Assembly: GCA_021812925.1 (NCBI GenBank)
Contig: JAKAMK010000048.1
Span: 1-6,401 of the forward strand
Origin: a bacterium
GTDB lineage: Bacteria > Patescibacteria > Paceibacteria > UBA9973 > UBA2103
Reading direction: 5' to 3'
Length of the DNA stretch: 6,401 bases
The number at the start of each line of letters is the position of its first letter. Positions within the stretch are counted from its first letter, which is position 1. The position numbers were made by a program, and so were the translations under genes. Of this stretch, positions 1-5,234 are shown one piece after another. Under the pieces are notes generated by a model, which saw only the letters and a program-made list of their open reading frames with translations, ran no database searches and was not told the DNA's origin.

Positions 1-958
1 TGGCCTCCATGAGATAAGCGCGGAGCTCTGCTGCGCCGTCGAAGCCCGTGACGAACGCCTTAATGTGCTTCTTCAGTATCGCGAAATTCTTCTTCGGATG
101 GAGCTCTTCGAAGTCGTGCGCGAGCTCGACCAAGGCCGCGAGCTTCTCGGCGAGCGGCGTGTCTCCGCTTTTCCTGCCCGCAAAGACCCATGGATTGCCG
201 AACATGCCGCGCCCGAGCATCGCGCCGTCTGCCCCGCTCGCCTCGATTTTCTGCTTCGCGTCGTCGAGGTCCGTGATGTCGCCGTTACCGATGAGGAGTA
301 CTTCCGGCGCGATGCGGTCGCGCAGCGCGACCGCCTTCTGCATGAGCTCCCAATCGGCAGGCACGAGCGACATCTCCTTACGCGTGCGCAAGTGAAGCGT
401 AATCGCCGCGGGCTTCGCTTCGAGCAGGACCGGCAGCCACTCGTCGAGCGACTCTTTGTTGTAGCCCACGCGTGTCTTCACCGAGACCGGCAAGTCGCTC
501 GCTTCCTTTGCTGCGCGGATGACCGCCTGCGCCACCTCCGGTGTCTTTATCATCGCGCTCCCGCAGCCCTGCCGCTCGATGGCTCTATCCGGGCAGCCCA
601 TGTTGAGGTCTACGCCATCGAAGCCGAGCTCCGCGACGAGCTTGGTCGCGTAGGCGACCATCTCGGGCTTGTTCGAGAAAATCTGCGCGACGATGGGATG
701 CTCGCCTTCGGTGAACGCGAGGTCGCGCATGAGCGGATTGTTAGAGTCACTATCATATATGATAGTGTTTTCATCTTTCGTGCGTGACGTACGTGACTCG
801 CGGGTATGGTAGAGGCCGTCCGCTGAGACGAACTCCGTCCAAAAGACATCCGGCTTGCCGAGCTTCGCGACGAGCTTCCGCCACGCAGGGTCAGTGACGT
901 CCGCCATGGGCGCCATCACGAAAAAAGGCCGCGGCAAGTCATGCCAGAACGATTGCAT
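1..958 (-). CDS. dus: tRNA-dihydrouridine synthase (3' end off the left edge)
   Basis: This is an FMN-dependent enzyme that reduces uridine to 5,6-dihydrouridine in the tRNA D-loop region. The 319 visible codons start at ATG 958. The TIM-barrel domain opens with FFVMAPMADVTD (residues 12-23), then TEFVSADGL (41-49), IVAQIF (89-94) and DLNMGCPD (117-124), whose C122 is the expected catalytic cysteine. VKTRVGY (160-166) and HLRTR (189-193) are FMN/substrate motifs, followed by the phosphate-binding GNGDI and GRGMFGNPW. The helical C-terminal domain has begun when the frame leaves the window with no stop. Residues about 52-75 are an extra, polar, AT-rich stretch compared with what I remember of the family, and contain a 20-bp palindrome. 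No Shine-Dalgarno precedes the ATG; a -10-like TATAGA ends 6 bases before it. The family assignment is secure, the DusA/B/C subtype is not. Confidence 0.95.
   Translation of the reverse strand, partial: MQSFWHDLPRPFFVMAPMADVTDPAWRKLVAKLGKPDVFWTEFVSADGLYHTRESRTSRTKDENTIIYDSDSNNPLMRDLAFTEGEHPIVAQIFSNKPEMVAYATKLVAELGFDGVDLNMGCPDRAIERQGCGSAMIKTPEVAQAVIRAAKEASDLPVSVKTRVGYNKESLDEWLPVLLEAKPAAITLHLRTRKEMSLVPADWELMQKAVALRDRIAPEVLLIGNGDITDLDDAKQKIEASGADGAMLGRGMFGNPWVFAGRKSGDTPLAEKLAALVELAHDFEELHPKKNFAILKKHIKAFVTGFDGAAELRAYLMEA
748..767. repeat. 20-bp perfect palindrome inside dus
   Basis: The half-site CACTATCATA is followed directly by its exact reverse complement TATGATAGTG, so all 20 bases are symmetric. 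In the dus frame it encodes residues 64-71 and uses AT-rich codons (ATA, TAT, GAT, AGT) unlike the GC-rich surroundings. TATGAT, 5 of 6 to a -10 box, occurs on both strands. It could be a regulator site, an internal promoter or the core of a small in-frame insertion; the sequence alone does not decide. Confidence 0.75.
784..797. repeat. Short direct repeat GTGAC-GTAC-GTGAC in dus
   Basis: GTGAC at 784-788 recurs at 793-797, separated by the self-complementary GTAC. It lies about 17 bp from the 20-bp palindrome, at the other side of the residue 52-75 expansion of Dus. It may be a footprint of slippage or insertion that built the extra loop, or chance. Confidence 0.35.
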
Positions 959-970
959 GGGTACTCTATA
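959..970 (-). promoter_or_regulatory. Putative leaderless promoter of dus
   Basis: Read on the minus strand, TATAGA (970-965; 5 of 6 to TATAAT) is followed by GTACCC and then the dus ATG. Transcription starting about 7 bases after a -10 box would begin at or beside the A of the ATG. No Shine-Dalgarno is present and no good -35 box is visible at 16-18 bases upstream (TTCCGC at best), so the call rests on the -10 alone. Confidence 0.4.
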
Positions 971-1010
971 CCACGAAGCCACACGCGGCGGAAAATAGTG
1001 CGCTACACTC

Positions 1011-1017
1011 AGGAGGT
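1011..1017 (+). promoter_or_regulatory. Strong Shine-Dalgarno before the 80-codon gene
   Basis: AGGAGGT is an almost full anti-Shine-Dalgarno match, ending 9 bases before the GTG at 1027. It is the only strong ribosome-binding site I see in the window and is the main reason for taking that GTG as a start. A -10-like TACACT (1004-1009) lies immediately upstream, but it would put the transcription start inside or after the Shine-Dalgarno, so the real promoter is unclear. Confidence 0.7.
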
Positions 1018-1026
1018 GTCTTCGGA

Positions 1027-1269
1027 GTGAGGGCCTTGCACCTTCTTCATCAGTTACTTCTCGCATACGGGACGGTCTACACGGCGACACTGCCCTACGC
1101 GCTCGGCATCCTCACGATGCTGTGGTGCGCAGTCCTGTTCGCCATGGTCGCGTTCGTCCTCGTAACCACGCTCTGGAGTCTCGCGCGCCTAGCTCGACGA
1201 CTGCTCGCGTCTTCAGGTCGGTCGCGGATGACTCCGTATGCGAACCCCGTACGGGAAGGAGCGCCATAG
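1027..1269 (+). CDS. Small hypothetical membrane protein, 80 aa
   Basis: I do not recognise this protein. It starts at GTG 1027 behind AGGAGGT and ends at TAG 1267-1269, inside a 12-bp hairpin. Residues about 20-52 form a continuous hydrophobic stretch (TLPYALGILTMLWCAVLF, then AMVAFVLVTTLWSL), long enough for one membrane helix or a tight pair. It is followed by a strongly basic segment (ARLARRLLASSGRSR), expected on the cytoplasmic side by the positive-inside rule. There are no catalytic motifs and no cysteine pair. It is transcribed divergently from dus, with 68 bp between the two starts, and converges on ftsQ with 15 bp between stops. The good ribosome-binding site, membrane-like composition and terminator-like end support a real gene; the function is unknown. 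Confidence 0.6.
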   Translation: MRALHLLHQLLLAYGTVYTATLPYALGILTMLWCAVLFAMVAFVLVTTLWSLARLARRLLASSGRSRMTPYANPVREGAP

Positions 1270-1280
1270 GCGCTCCTTTC
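1254..1280. terminator. Hairpin between convergent genes, probable shared terminator
   Basis: The 12-base arms around AAGGAGCGCC and GGCGCTCCTT pair across an ATA loop (11 Watson-Crick pairs and one G-T wobble). The loop and the first base of the right arm contain the TAG stop of the 80-codon gene, and the hairpin begins 4 bases after the ftsQ stop on the other strand. The plus strand has only a weak T-tract (CCTTTCG) and the minus strand has CCTTCCC, so intrinsic termination would be modest. A 10-bp palindrome CCCGTACGGG (1246-1255) abuts it. Confidence 0.55.
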
Positions 1281-1284
1281 GCAT

Positions 1285-2187
1285 CTAGTGCCGAGCCGGC
1301 TCTATGTAAATCTCTCCGGGGAAGCGCAGGTCTGCGTATGCCACCGATCCGTCGGCCAGGTTGAATTGCCCTTTCGCTGAGGTGAGCGCCGTAAAGGCTT
1401 GCTCCTCCTCTCCCAAGAGATACATGACCTTCGAACCTGAGGCGAGCGTGTCGTCTACTTCCCCGTCATGCATGGAGATACTCACGACCGGCGAACCGAA
1501 TGACGCGAGCTCTCGCGCGAAGTCGAACACGGTCGGAAGCGCATCTGCGTGCAGGATGGTGGCGCGCACGGGCTCGGTCGAAGAACCGATGAGCGGCGCA
1601 TACAGCAAGAAATCATTCAACGCGCCCGAGGAAGAGGATGTGGCCGCTACCGTAGTCGTCGCTGTCGACGTCGCGCTCGTGACTGTAGGCGCCGCTTCAT
1701 ACACGAACCCGCCTGGGTCGAAGAAGTAGCAGGTGCCGCTCGCCGTGCCCTGCGTCGCTTCATGCGGAGCAGGGGGCGTCGAGCTTGCAACGCCGCACCA
1801 GCGCGCGACTGCCGTGCGCACGTCTACCCGTATGCCGAGCGTGTCGAATCCCGTGTGATACACCGACACCGCCGCGATTTCCGGGTGCGCCGCGAGAATC
1901 GACTGACGAATCGCACCTTCCGGCGGAAAGAAGGTGGAGTCGCGGGGCAGTATCCAGAAATCGCGGCCTTTGAGCGCTGTGAGGGCGTACGAGGCGAGCG
2001 ACGGGTCACCGGAAACGACCGATACCTGCCGGATGCGAAGCGCCGGGCGCCAAAGACCCCAGACGACTCCGCCGAGCACGAGCACGCCGAGAATCGAGAG
2101 CGCTATGGTTAAACGCTGCTTCGCGCGCTTGCGGCGAGCCGCAAGCCGCTCAGTCCGCTCGCTTCGCGATAACGTCCTTCCCGACAT
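1285..2187 (-). CDS. ftsQ: FtsQ/DivIB-type cell division protein
   Basis: This is a bitopic divisome protein of the FtsQ/DivIB family, which links the FtsL/FtsB and FtsW/FtsI modules at the septum. A basic cytoplasmic tail (residues 1-26, rich in Arg/Lys) is followed by one membrane helix (about 27-46, LTIALSILGVLVLGGVVWGL). Next comes a POTRA domain (about 50-131) that opens with IRQVSVVSG and closes with the family-like VDVRTAVARW. The beta domain carries CYFFDPGGFVYEAAP (153-167), a low-complexity Thr/Ala/Ser insert (about 168-188) and a terminal YADLRFPGEIYIEP (284-297), similar to the YIDLRFGNRVYY-like ending of FtsQ. The length of 300 aa is normal. ATG 2187 is the only reasonable start before the helix and overlaps the end of serS by 38 bp, with no Shine-Dalgarno at useful spacing, so translation is probably coupled. 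The family is inferred from architecture and motifs. Confidence 0.75.
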   Translation of the reverse strand: MSGRTLSRSERTERLAARRKRAKQRLTIALSILGVLVLGGVVWGLWRPALRIRQVSVVSGDPSLASYALTALKGRDFWILPRDSTFFPPEGAIRQSILAAHPEIAAVSVYHTGFDTLGIRVDVRTAVARWCGVASSTPPAPHEATQGTASGTCYFFDPGGFVYEAAPTVTSATSTATTTVAATSSSSGALNDFLLYAPLIGSSTEPVRATILHADALPTVFDFARELASFGSPVVSISMHDGEVDDTLASGSKVMYLLGEEEQAFTALTSAKGQFNLADGSVAYADLRFPGEIYIEPARH

Positions 2188-3421
2188 ACGGGACCAGGAC
2201 TTCCGGCACCTTGATAGTGCCGTCCGGCTGCTGATAATTCTCGACGAGGACCGCGAGGAAGCGCGGCGTCGCGAGTGCGGTGTTGTTAAGCGAATGCGCG
2301 AACTTCATGTTCCCCTCTTCATCACGGTAGCGGATGTTCAACCGGCGCGTCTGGAAATCATGGAAGTAGCTCGAGGAGTGCGTCTCGCGATACGTGCCCT
2401 CCGACGGCATCCAGCATTCGATGTCGTACTTCTTCACCTGCCCGAGGCCGAGGTCGCCGCCGCAGTTCACGACCACGTGGTACGGGATCTTGAGCGCTTG
2501 GATCATCTCCTCGGCATTTTTCGTGAGTGCTTCATGATGCTCGACGCTCTTCTCGTGCGACGCTTCGCAGAGCACGACCTGCTCGAACTTGTAGAACTCG
2601 TGCACGCGCACGAGACCTTTCGTGTCCTTGCCGTGCGCGCCCGCTTCGCGGCGGAATGCCGGTGAGAAGGAGAAATACTTCACCGGGAACTGCTTCATAT
2701 CGAGCACCTCGTCCATGTGGTAGGCCATAGTCGCGACTTCGGCAGTGCCGGAGAGGTATTCGCCGTCCTGCGTCTTGTAGAGGTCTTCTTCCGACTGCGG
2801 GAGGTAGCCGGTGCCCATGAACCCTTCACGGCGCACCAAGGAGGGCACGATCATCGGCGTAAAGCCGCCCTTCTTCACGAAGTGGTCGCTTATGAATTGC
2901 CACAGCGCGTAAGACAAAAGCGCGCCGTCGTTCTTCAGAAAGTAGCCGCGGAAACCGGCGACCTTCCCACCGCGCTCGAAGTCGGCCATATCGAGCGCTG
3001 TCATGAGGTCCACGTGCGACTTCGGCTCCGTGATTGCCGGCTTCTCGCCCCACACACGTACCTCGACGTTCGCTTCATCCGAGTCGCCTTCCGGCACGCT
3101 CATGTCCGGCACATTCGGCACCATGAGCATGAGCTTCTGCCATTCCTCCATGACCTCCTTGTAGCGCTCTTCCGCTTCGGTCATGCCGTTCTTCAGCTGG
3201 CGCATCGCCTCGAGGAGCTTCTCTTTCTCCTGTCCTTGCGCGCGCTGAATTTCATTGCTGCGGCGGTTCTGCTCCGCCTTCTTCGCATCGAGCTCCGTGC
3301 GTAGGCGTTTGCGCTCCTCGTCGAGCGAGAGGAGCCGGTCGAGGTCCACTTGGATGCGCTTCTTCGCTGCGCCCATCTTCACGATGTCGGCGTTCTCCCG
3401 GATGAATTTGATATCGAGCAT
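2150..3421 (-). CDS. serS: Seryl-tRNA synthetase
   Basis: This class II aminoacyl-tRNA synthetase charges tRNA-Ser (and tRNA-Sec where present) with serine in the cytoplasm. The 423-aa length is standard. Residues 1-100 are the N-terminal tRNA-binding domain, beginning MLDIKFIREN, with a long charged antiparallel coiled coil (about 28-100). The catalytic core has SGTAEV (224-229, the TxE serine-binding loop), motif 2 FRREAGAHGKDTKGLVRVHE (256-275) and motif 3 NNTALATPRFLAVLVEN (379-395). Motif 3 retains the key Arg (R387) but replaces the usual glycines. The ending PEVLVPYVG is typical. ATG 3421 is chosen because the family begins with MLDIK; the open frame further upstream lacks family sequence and overlaps dprA. 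A -10 box TATACT lies 9 bases before the start. It is the first gene of a serS-ftsQ transcript. Confidence 0.97.
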   Translation of the reverse strand: MLDIKFIRENADIVKMGAAKKRIQVDLDRLLSLDEERKRLRTELDAKKAEQNRRSNEIQRAQGQEKEKLLEAMRQLKNGMTEAEERYKEVMEEWQKLMLMVPNVPDMSVPEGDSDEANVEVRVWGEKPAITEPKSHVDLMTALDMADFERGGKVAGFRGYFLKNDGALLSYALWQFISDHFVKKGGFTPMIVPSLVRREGFMGTGYLPQSEEDLYKTQDGEYLSGTAEVATMAYHMDEVLDMKQFPVKYFSFSPAFRREAGAHGKDTKGLVRVHEFYKFEQVVLCEASHEKSVEHHEALTKNAEEMIQALKIPYHVVVNCGGDLGLGQVKKYDIECWMPSEGTYRETHSSSYFHDFQTRRLNIRYRDEEGNMKFAHSLNNTALATPRFLAVLVENYQQPDGTIKVPEVLVPYVGKDVIAKRAD

Positions 3422-3440
3422 GTGTTGCCTAGTATACACT
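3408..3440 (+). promoter_or_regulatory. dprA promoter, overlapping the serS -10
   Basis: TTGATA (3408-3413, 5 of 6 to TTGACA) lies inside the first codons of serS. Candidate -10 boxes are TAGTAT (3430-3435, 16-bp spacer), TATACA (3433-3438, 19-bp spacer) and TACACT (3435-3440, ending 6 bases before the dprA ATG). The last gives a leaderless message; the first gives the best spacer and a leader of a few bases. No Shine-Dalgarno precedes the ATG. Which hexamer is used cannot be decided by eye. Confidence 0.45.
3422..3436 (-). promoter_or_regulatory. serS promoter -10, near-leaderless
   Basis: On the minus strand TATACT (3436-3431, 5 of 6 to consensus) is followed by nine bases and the serS ATG, so the predicted 5' leader is 0-3 bases. 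An AGG six bases before the ATG could serve as a very weak Shine-Dalgarno only if transcription starts earlier. The hexamer is part of the palindrome GTATAC shared with the dprA promoter. No convincing -35 was found. Confidence 0.5.
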
Positions 3441-3446
3441 GGACAT

Positions 3447-4301
3447 ATGCCTATTCGCGAGTTCGCACGCAAGGAGTGGCCGAAGGCACTCCGCGAGATA
3501 CCGGGACCGCCGAAGCAGCTCCGGCTTCGCGGCACTATGCCCGCGCCCGGCACGAAGCTGCTCGCGGTCGTGGGCAGCCGCGCGCTCTCGCCCTACGGCA
3601 AGGAAGCGTGCGAGCGGCTTATCGCCGGCCTCGCCGGCTACTCGGTCTCCATCGTCTCGGGCCTCGCGCTCGGCACCGACGCGTGCGCGCATCGGGCCGC
3701 GCTTTCGGCCGGACTGCACACCATCGCGATTCCGGGTTCAGGCATCACCGACAAGGTGATAGGCCCGCGCACGAACCTCGGACTCGCGAAAGACATCCTT
3801 GCTGCAGGCGGCGCACTCATGAGCGAGCACGAAGGCGACTACGTCGCGCACCCCTACGATTTCCCTTCAAGGAATCGCATCATGGCGGGTATGAGCGACG
3901 CGATACTCGTCATCGAAGCTGGCGAGAAGAGCGGCACGCTCATTACCGCACGCCTCGCGGGCGAGTACGGGCGCGAGCTCCTCGTCGTGCCGCATCGTAT
4001 CGGTGACCCGCACGGCTACGGCCACCGGCTCTTCGCGCGGCTCGGGGCGACGACCGTGAGCGAGAGCGCGCACCTGCTCGACGCGCTCGGCATTGAGCAT
4101 GAGGCCGGTAACGCCCCGCGCCCCGAGCCGCGCGACCTTACGGGCGCCGAGAAGGTTGTATGGAATATGCTCGAAGCTCCTAAAGCCCGCGACGAGGTTC
4201 TCCGCGCGGGCGGCAACCCCGGCGAGCTTCTCACGGCGCTCGTCTCCCTCGAACTCGCCGGTCATGTGAAAGAGGAGTTCGGCCTCTGGCACCGCGCATG
4301 A
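3447..4301 (+). CDS. dprA: DNA-processing protein DprA/Smf
   Basis: DprA binds incoming single-stranded DNA in natural transformation and loads RecA; it acts in the cytoplasm. The start ATG 3447 gives an N-terminus with IPGPPKQLRLRG (18-29), the usual lead-in to the Rossmann-like domain. Motifs in order are VVGSRALSPYG (41-51), SIVSGLALGTDACAH (68-82), IAIPGSGI (93-100), FPSRNRIMAGMSDAILVIEA (139-158) and SGTLITARLA (162-171). Residues about 230-282 form a C-terminal winged-helix-like domain. At 284 aa it lacks the separate N-terminal SAM-like domain of longer homologues. The usual AVPG/SxGxNxLI region reads VVPHRIGDPHGYGHRLFARLGA, a local divergence. It is divergent from serS (25 bp between starts) and overlaps the next gene by ATGA. 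Family confidence is high; a role in competence here is inferred. Confidence 0.95.
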   Translation: MPIREFARKEWPKALREIPGPPKQLRLRGTMPAPGTKLLAVVGSRALSPYGKEACERLIAGLAGYSVSIVSGLALGTDACAHRAALSAGLHTIAIPGSGITDKVIGPRTNLGLAKDILAAGGALMSEHEGDYVAHPYDFPSRNRIMAGMSDAILVIEAGEKSGTLITARLAGEYGRELLVVPHRIGDPHGYGHRLFARLGATTVSESAHLLDALGIEHEAGNAPRPEPRDLTGAEKVVWNMLEAPKARDEVLRAGGNPGELLTALVSLELAGHVKEEFGLWHRA

Positions 4302-5077
4302 GAATCCTCTCCTGGAACATGCTGTTCAGCAACGCGCGTCTCGACGACGCGCTCGCGTTCATCCGCGACTCAGACGCGGATGTCATCTGCCTGCAAGAGG
4401 TCCCCGAGCGCTTGCTCGAGCCGCTCCGCTCGTTGCCGTATCACCTGGCGCAGGAGATCGACGTGCGCCGCGCAACGCCGCGCACGGAGACTGTCTACCT
4501 TGCCATCCTCTCGCGCTTTCCCATTCTTGCCCAAGAATCATTCGGGTTCCCTGACTATTTCCCGCTACTGCCCTTGCGCACGCGCGCATTCGTCCGGCTC
4601 ATGCGCATATTCGACTGGACGCGCATTGCCGATCGCCATGCGTTTTCCGTGGATATCGACGTCGCGGGCACTACGATGCGCGTCTTCAATCTGCACCTCA
4701 TACTCGCCCGGCCAAGCTGGCGGCTCGAGGAATTCGAGCGTGCCATGACCGAGCGCGACCCGCGCCTGCCCACGATAGTGTGCGGCGATTTCAACGTGCT
4801 CGAGTCCCGTCGCATCGCTATCCTCAACTGGCTCACCTCAGGGACGCCGGGCGATGTGTTCTTCTGGCGTCGCGAACGCACGCGCATGGAGACCGCGTTC
4901 ACGGCTCACGAGCTCACGAATCCGCTCTTCGGTCGCGTCACGCATCCGCTCTCGCACAGCCAGCTCGACCACATCCTCTGTTCAAAACATTTTGCCGTTA
5001 AAAGCGCCGAAGTATCTCGTGACCGCCATGGTTCTGACCACTGTCCCATCATCGTGGAGCTTGACCCCCACACCTAG
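4298..5077 (+). CDS. Endonuclease/exonuclease/phosphatase (EEP) family hydrolase
   Basis: This is a 259-aa metal-dependent phosphodiesterase of the EEP (DNase I-like) superfamily. Catalytic-site motifs are all present: N7 in MRILSWNM, E34 in CLQEV, H133 in NLHL, D164 and N166 in CGDFN, D224-H225 in QLDHI, and the terminal D247-H248 in GSDHCP. No signal peptide or membrane helix is obvious, so it is probably cytoplasmic. The substrate (nucleic acid, nucleotide, inositol or lipid phosphate) cannot be told from sequence. Its ATG overlaps the dprA stop (ATGA), implying coupled translation and possibly a DNA-related role. The last three codons (Pro-His-Thr) and the TAG stop lie inside the left terminal repeat of a small inserted element; without the element the frame would end Leu-Asp-Tyr-Ile-stop at 5208-5210. 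The catalytic domain is unaffected. Confidence 0.88.
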   Translation: MRILSWNMLFSNARLDDALAFIRDSDADVICLQEVPERLLEPLRSLPYHLAQEIDVRRATPRTETVYLAILSRFPILAQESFGFPDYFPLLPLRTRAFVRLMRIFDWTRIADRHAFSVDIDVAGTTMRVFNLHLILARPSWRLEEFERAMTERDPRLPTIVCGDFNVLESRRIAILNWLTSGTPGDVFFWRRERTRMETAFTAHELTNPLFGRVTHPLSHSQLDHILCSKHFAVKSAEVSRDRHGSDHCPIIVELDPHT

Positions 5078-5085
5078 TTTTTCAT
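5065..5085 (+). repeat. Left terminal inverted repeat
   Basis: This arm reads CCCCCACACC, then TAG, then TTTTTCAT, and is identical over 21 bases to the reverse complement of 5176-5196. It contains the in-frame TAG stop (5075-5077) of the EEP gene. Confidence 0.85.
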
Positions 5086-5175
5086 TGCGTCCGAGTTTGC
5101 CCTCCGAATGCAAACGGCAATGTCGTGCACGCGGTACAAGCAAGAATTTGAAGATTCAATTTTGTCCGCAAAATG

Positions 5176-5196
5176 ATGAAAAACTAGGTGTGGGGG
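5176..5196 (-). repeat. Right terminal inverted repeat
   Basis: This is a perfect inverted copy of 5065-5085. Its outer end GGGGG is followed directly by TTGACT, the probable topA -35 box. Confidence 0.85.
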
Positions 5197-5226
5197 TTGA
5201 CTATATATAGGTACACACGCTATCAG
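5197..5226 (+). promoter_or_regulatory. Putative topA promoter
   Basis: TTGACT (5197-5202, 5 of 6 to TTGACA) and TATCAG (5221-5226, 4 of 6 to TATAAT) are 18 bp apart, and the second ends 8 bases before the GTG, giving a leaderless or near-leaderless start. The 10-bp palindrome CTATATATAG (5201-5210) in the spacer is an alternative -10 (TATATA) that would give a leader of about 20 bases. No Shine-Dalgarno is present. The -35 begins at the right TTGA copy bordering the inserted element. Confidence 0.45.
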
Positions 5227-5234
5227 TTAGTTCT

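Larger units (their letters stand above)
5065..5196. mobile_element. MITE-like 132-bp element with perfect terminal inverted repeats
   Basis: Two 21-bp arms that are exact reverse complements (beginning CCCCCACACC and ending GGTGTGGGGG) enclose 90 bp with no open reading frame of its own. TTGA lies directly outside both ends (5061-5064 and 5197-5200), as expected for a 4-bp target duplication. The interior is less GC-rich (about 48 %) than the flanking genes and contains smaller hairpins, for example ATTTTG-TCCG-CAAAAT. No transposase is present, so it would need one in trans. If the arms are read one base longer (5064-5197) the repeat is 22 bp and the TTGA duplication disappears, so the boundary is ambiguous. 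A REPIN-like repeat pair or a regulatory hairpin is the alternative. Confidence 0.65.

Noticed and set aside
65..787. 240-codon plus-strand frame opposite dus
   Set aside because: The opposite strand encodes a clear dihydrouridine synthase with catalytic motifs; this frame is an Arg-rich shadow.
1246..1255. 10-bp palindrome CCCGTACGGG as an operator
   Set aside because: It lies at the 3' end of the small gene, abuts the terminator hairpin and has no promoter nearby; symmetry of this length is common in GC-rich DNA.
1934..3304. Long plus-strand frames opposite ftsQ and serS
   Set aside because: They are antisense to well-supported genes, lack motifs, and have the His/Arg/Leu bias of shadow frames.
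3255..3446. N-terminal extension of dprA into serS
   Set aside because: The extra residues are Ser/Arg-rich antisense of serS; the DprA-like lead-in begins just after ATG 3447.
3422..3553. N-terminal extension of serS to an upstream ATG
   Set aside because: SerRS begins with MLDIK at 3421; the extension has no family sequence, would run into dprA, and would cross the TATACT promoter element.
5064..5197. Integron attC site
   Set aside because: The ends do not match the RYYYAAC / GTTRRRY core sites, the arms are perfectly rather than imperfectly paired, and there is no cassette or integrase context.
5064..5197. Ordinary Rho-independent terminator after the EEP gene
   Set aside because: The arms are separated by 90 bp and the right arm is followed by GTTGACTATA rather than a T-tract; the flanking TTGA repeats fit an inserted element better. 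A secondary effect on transcription remains possible.
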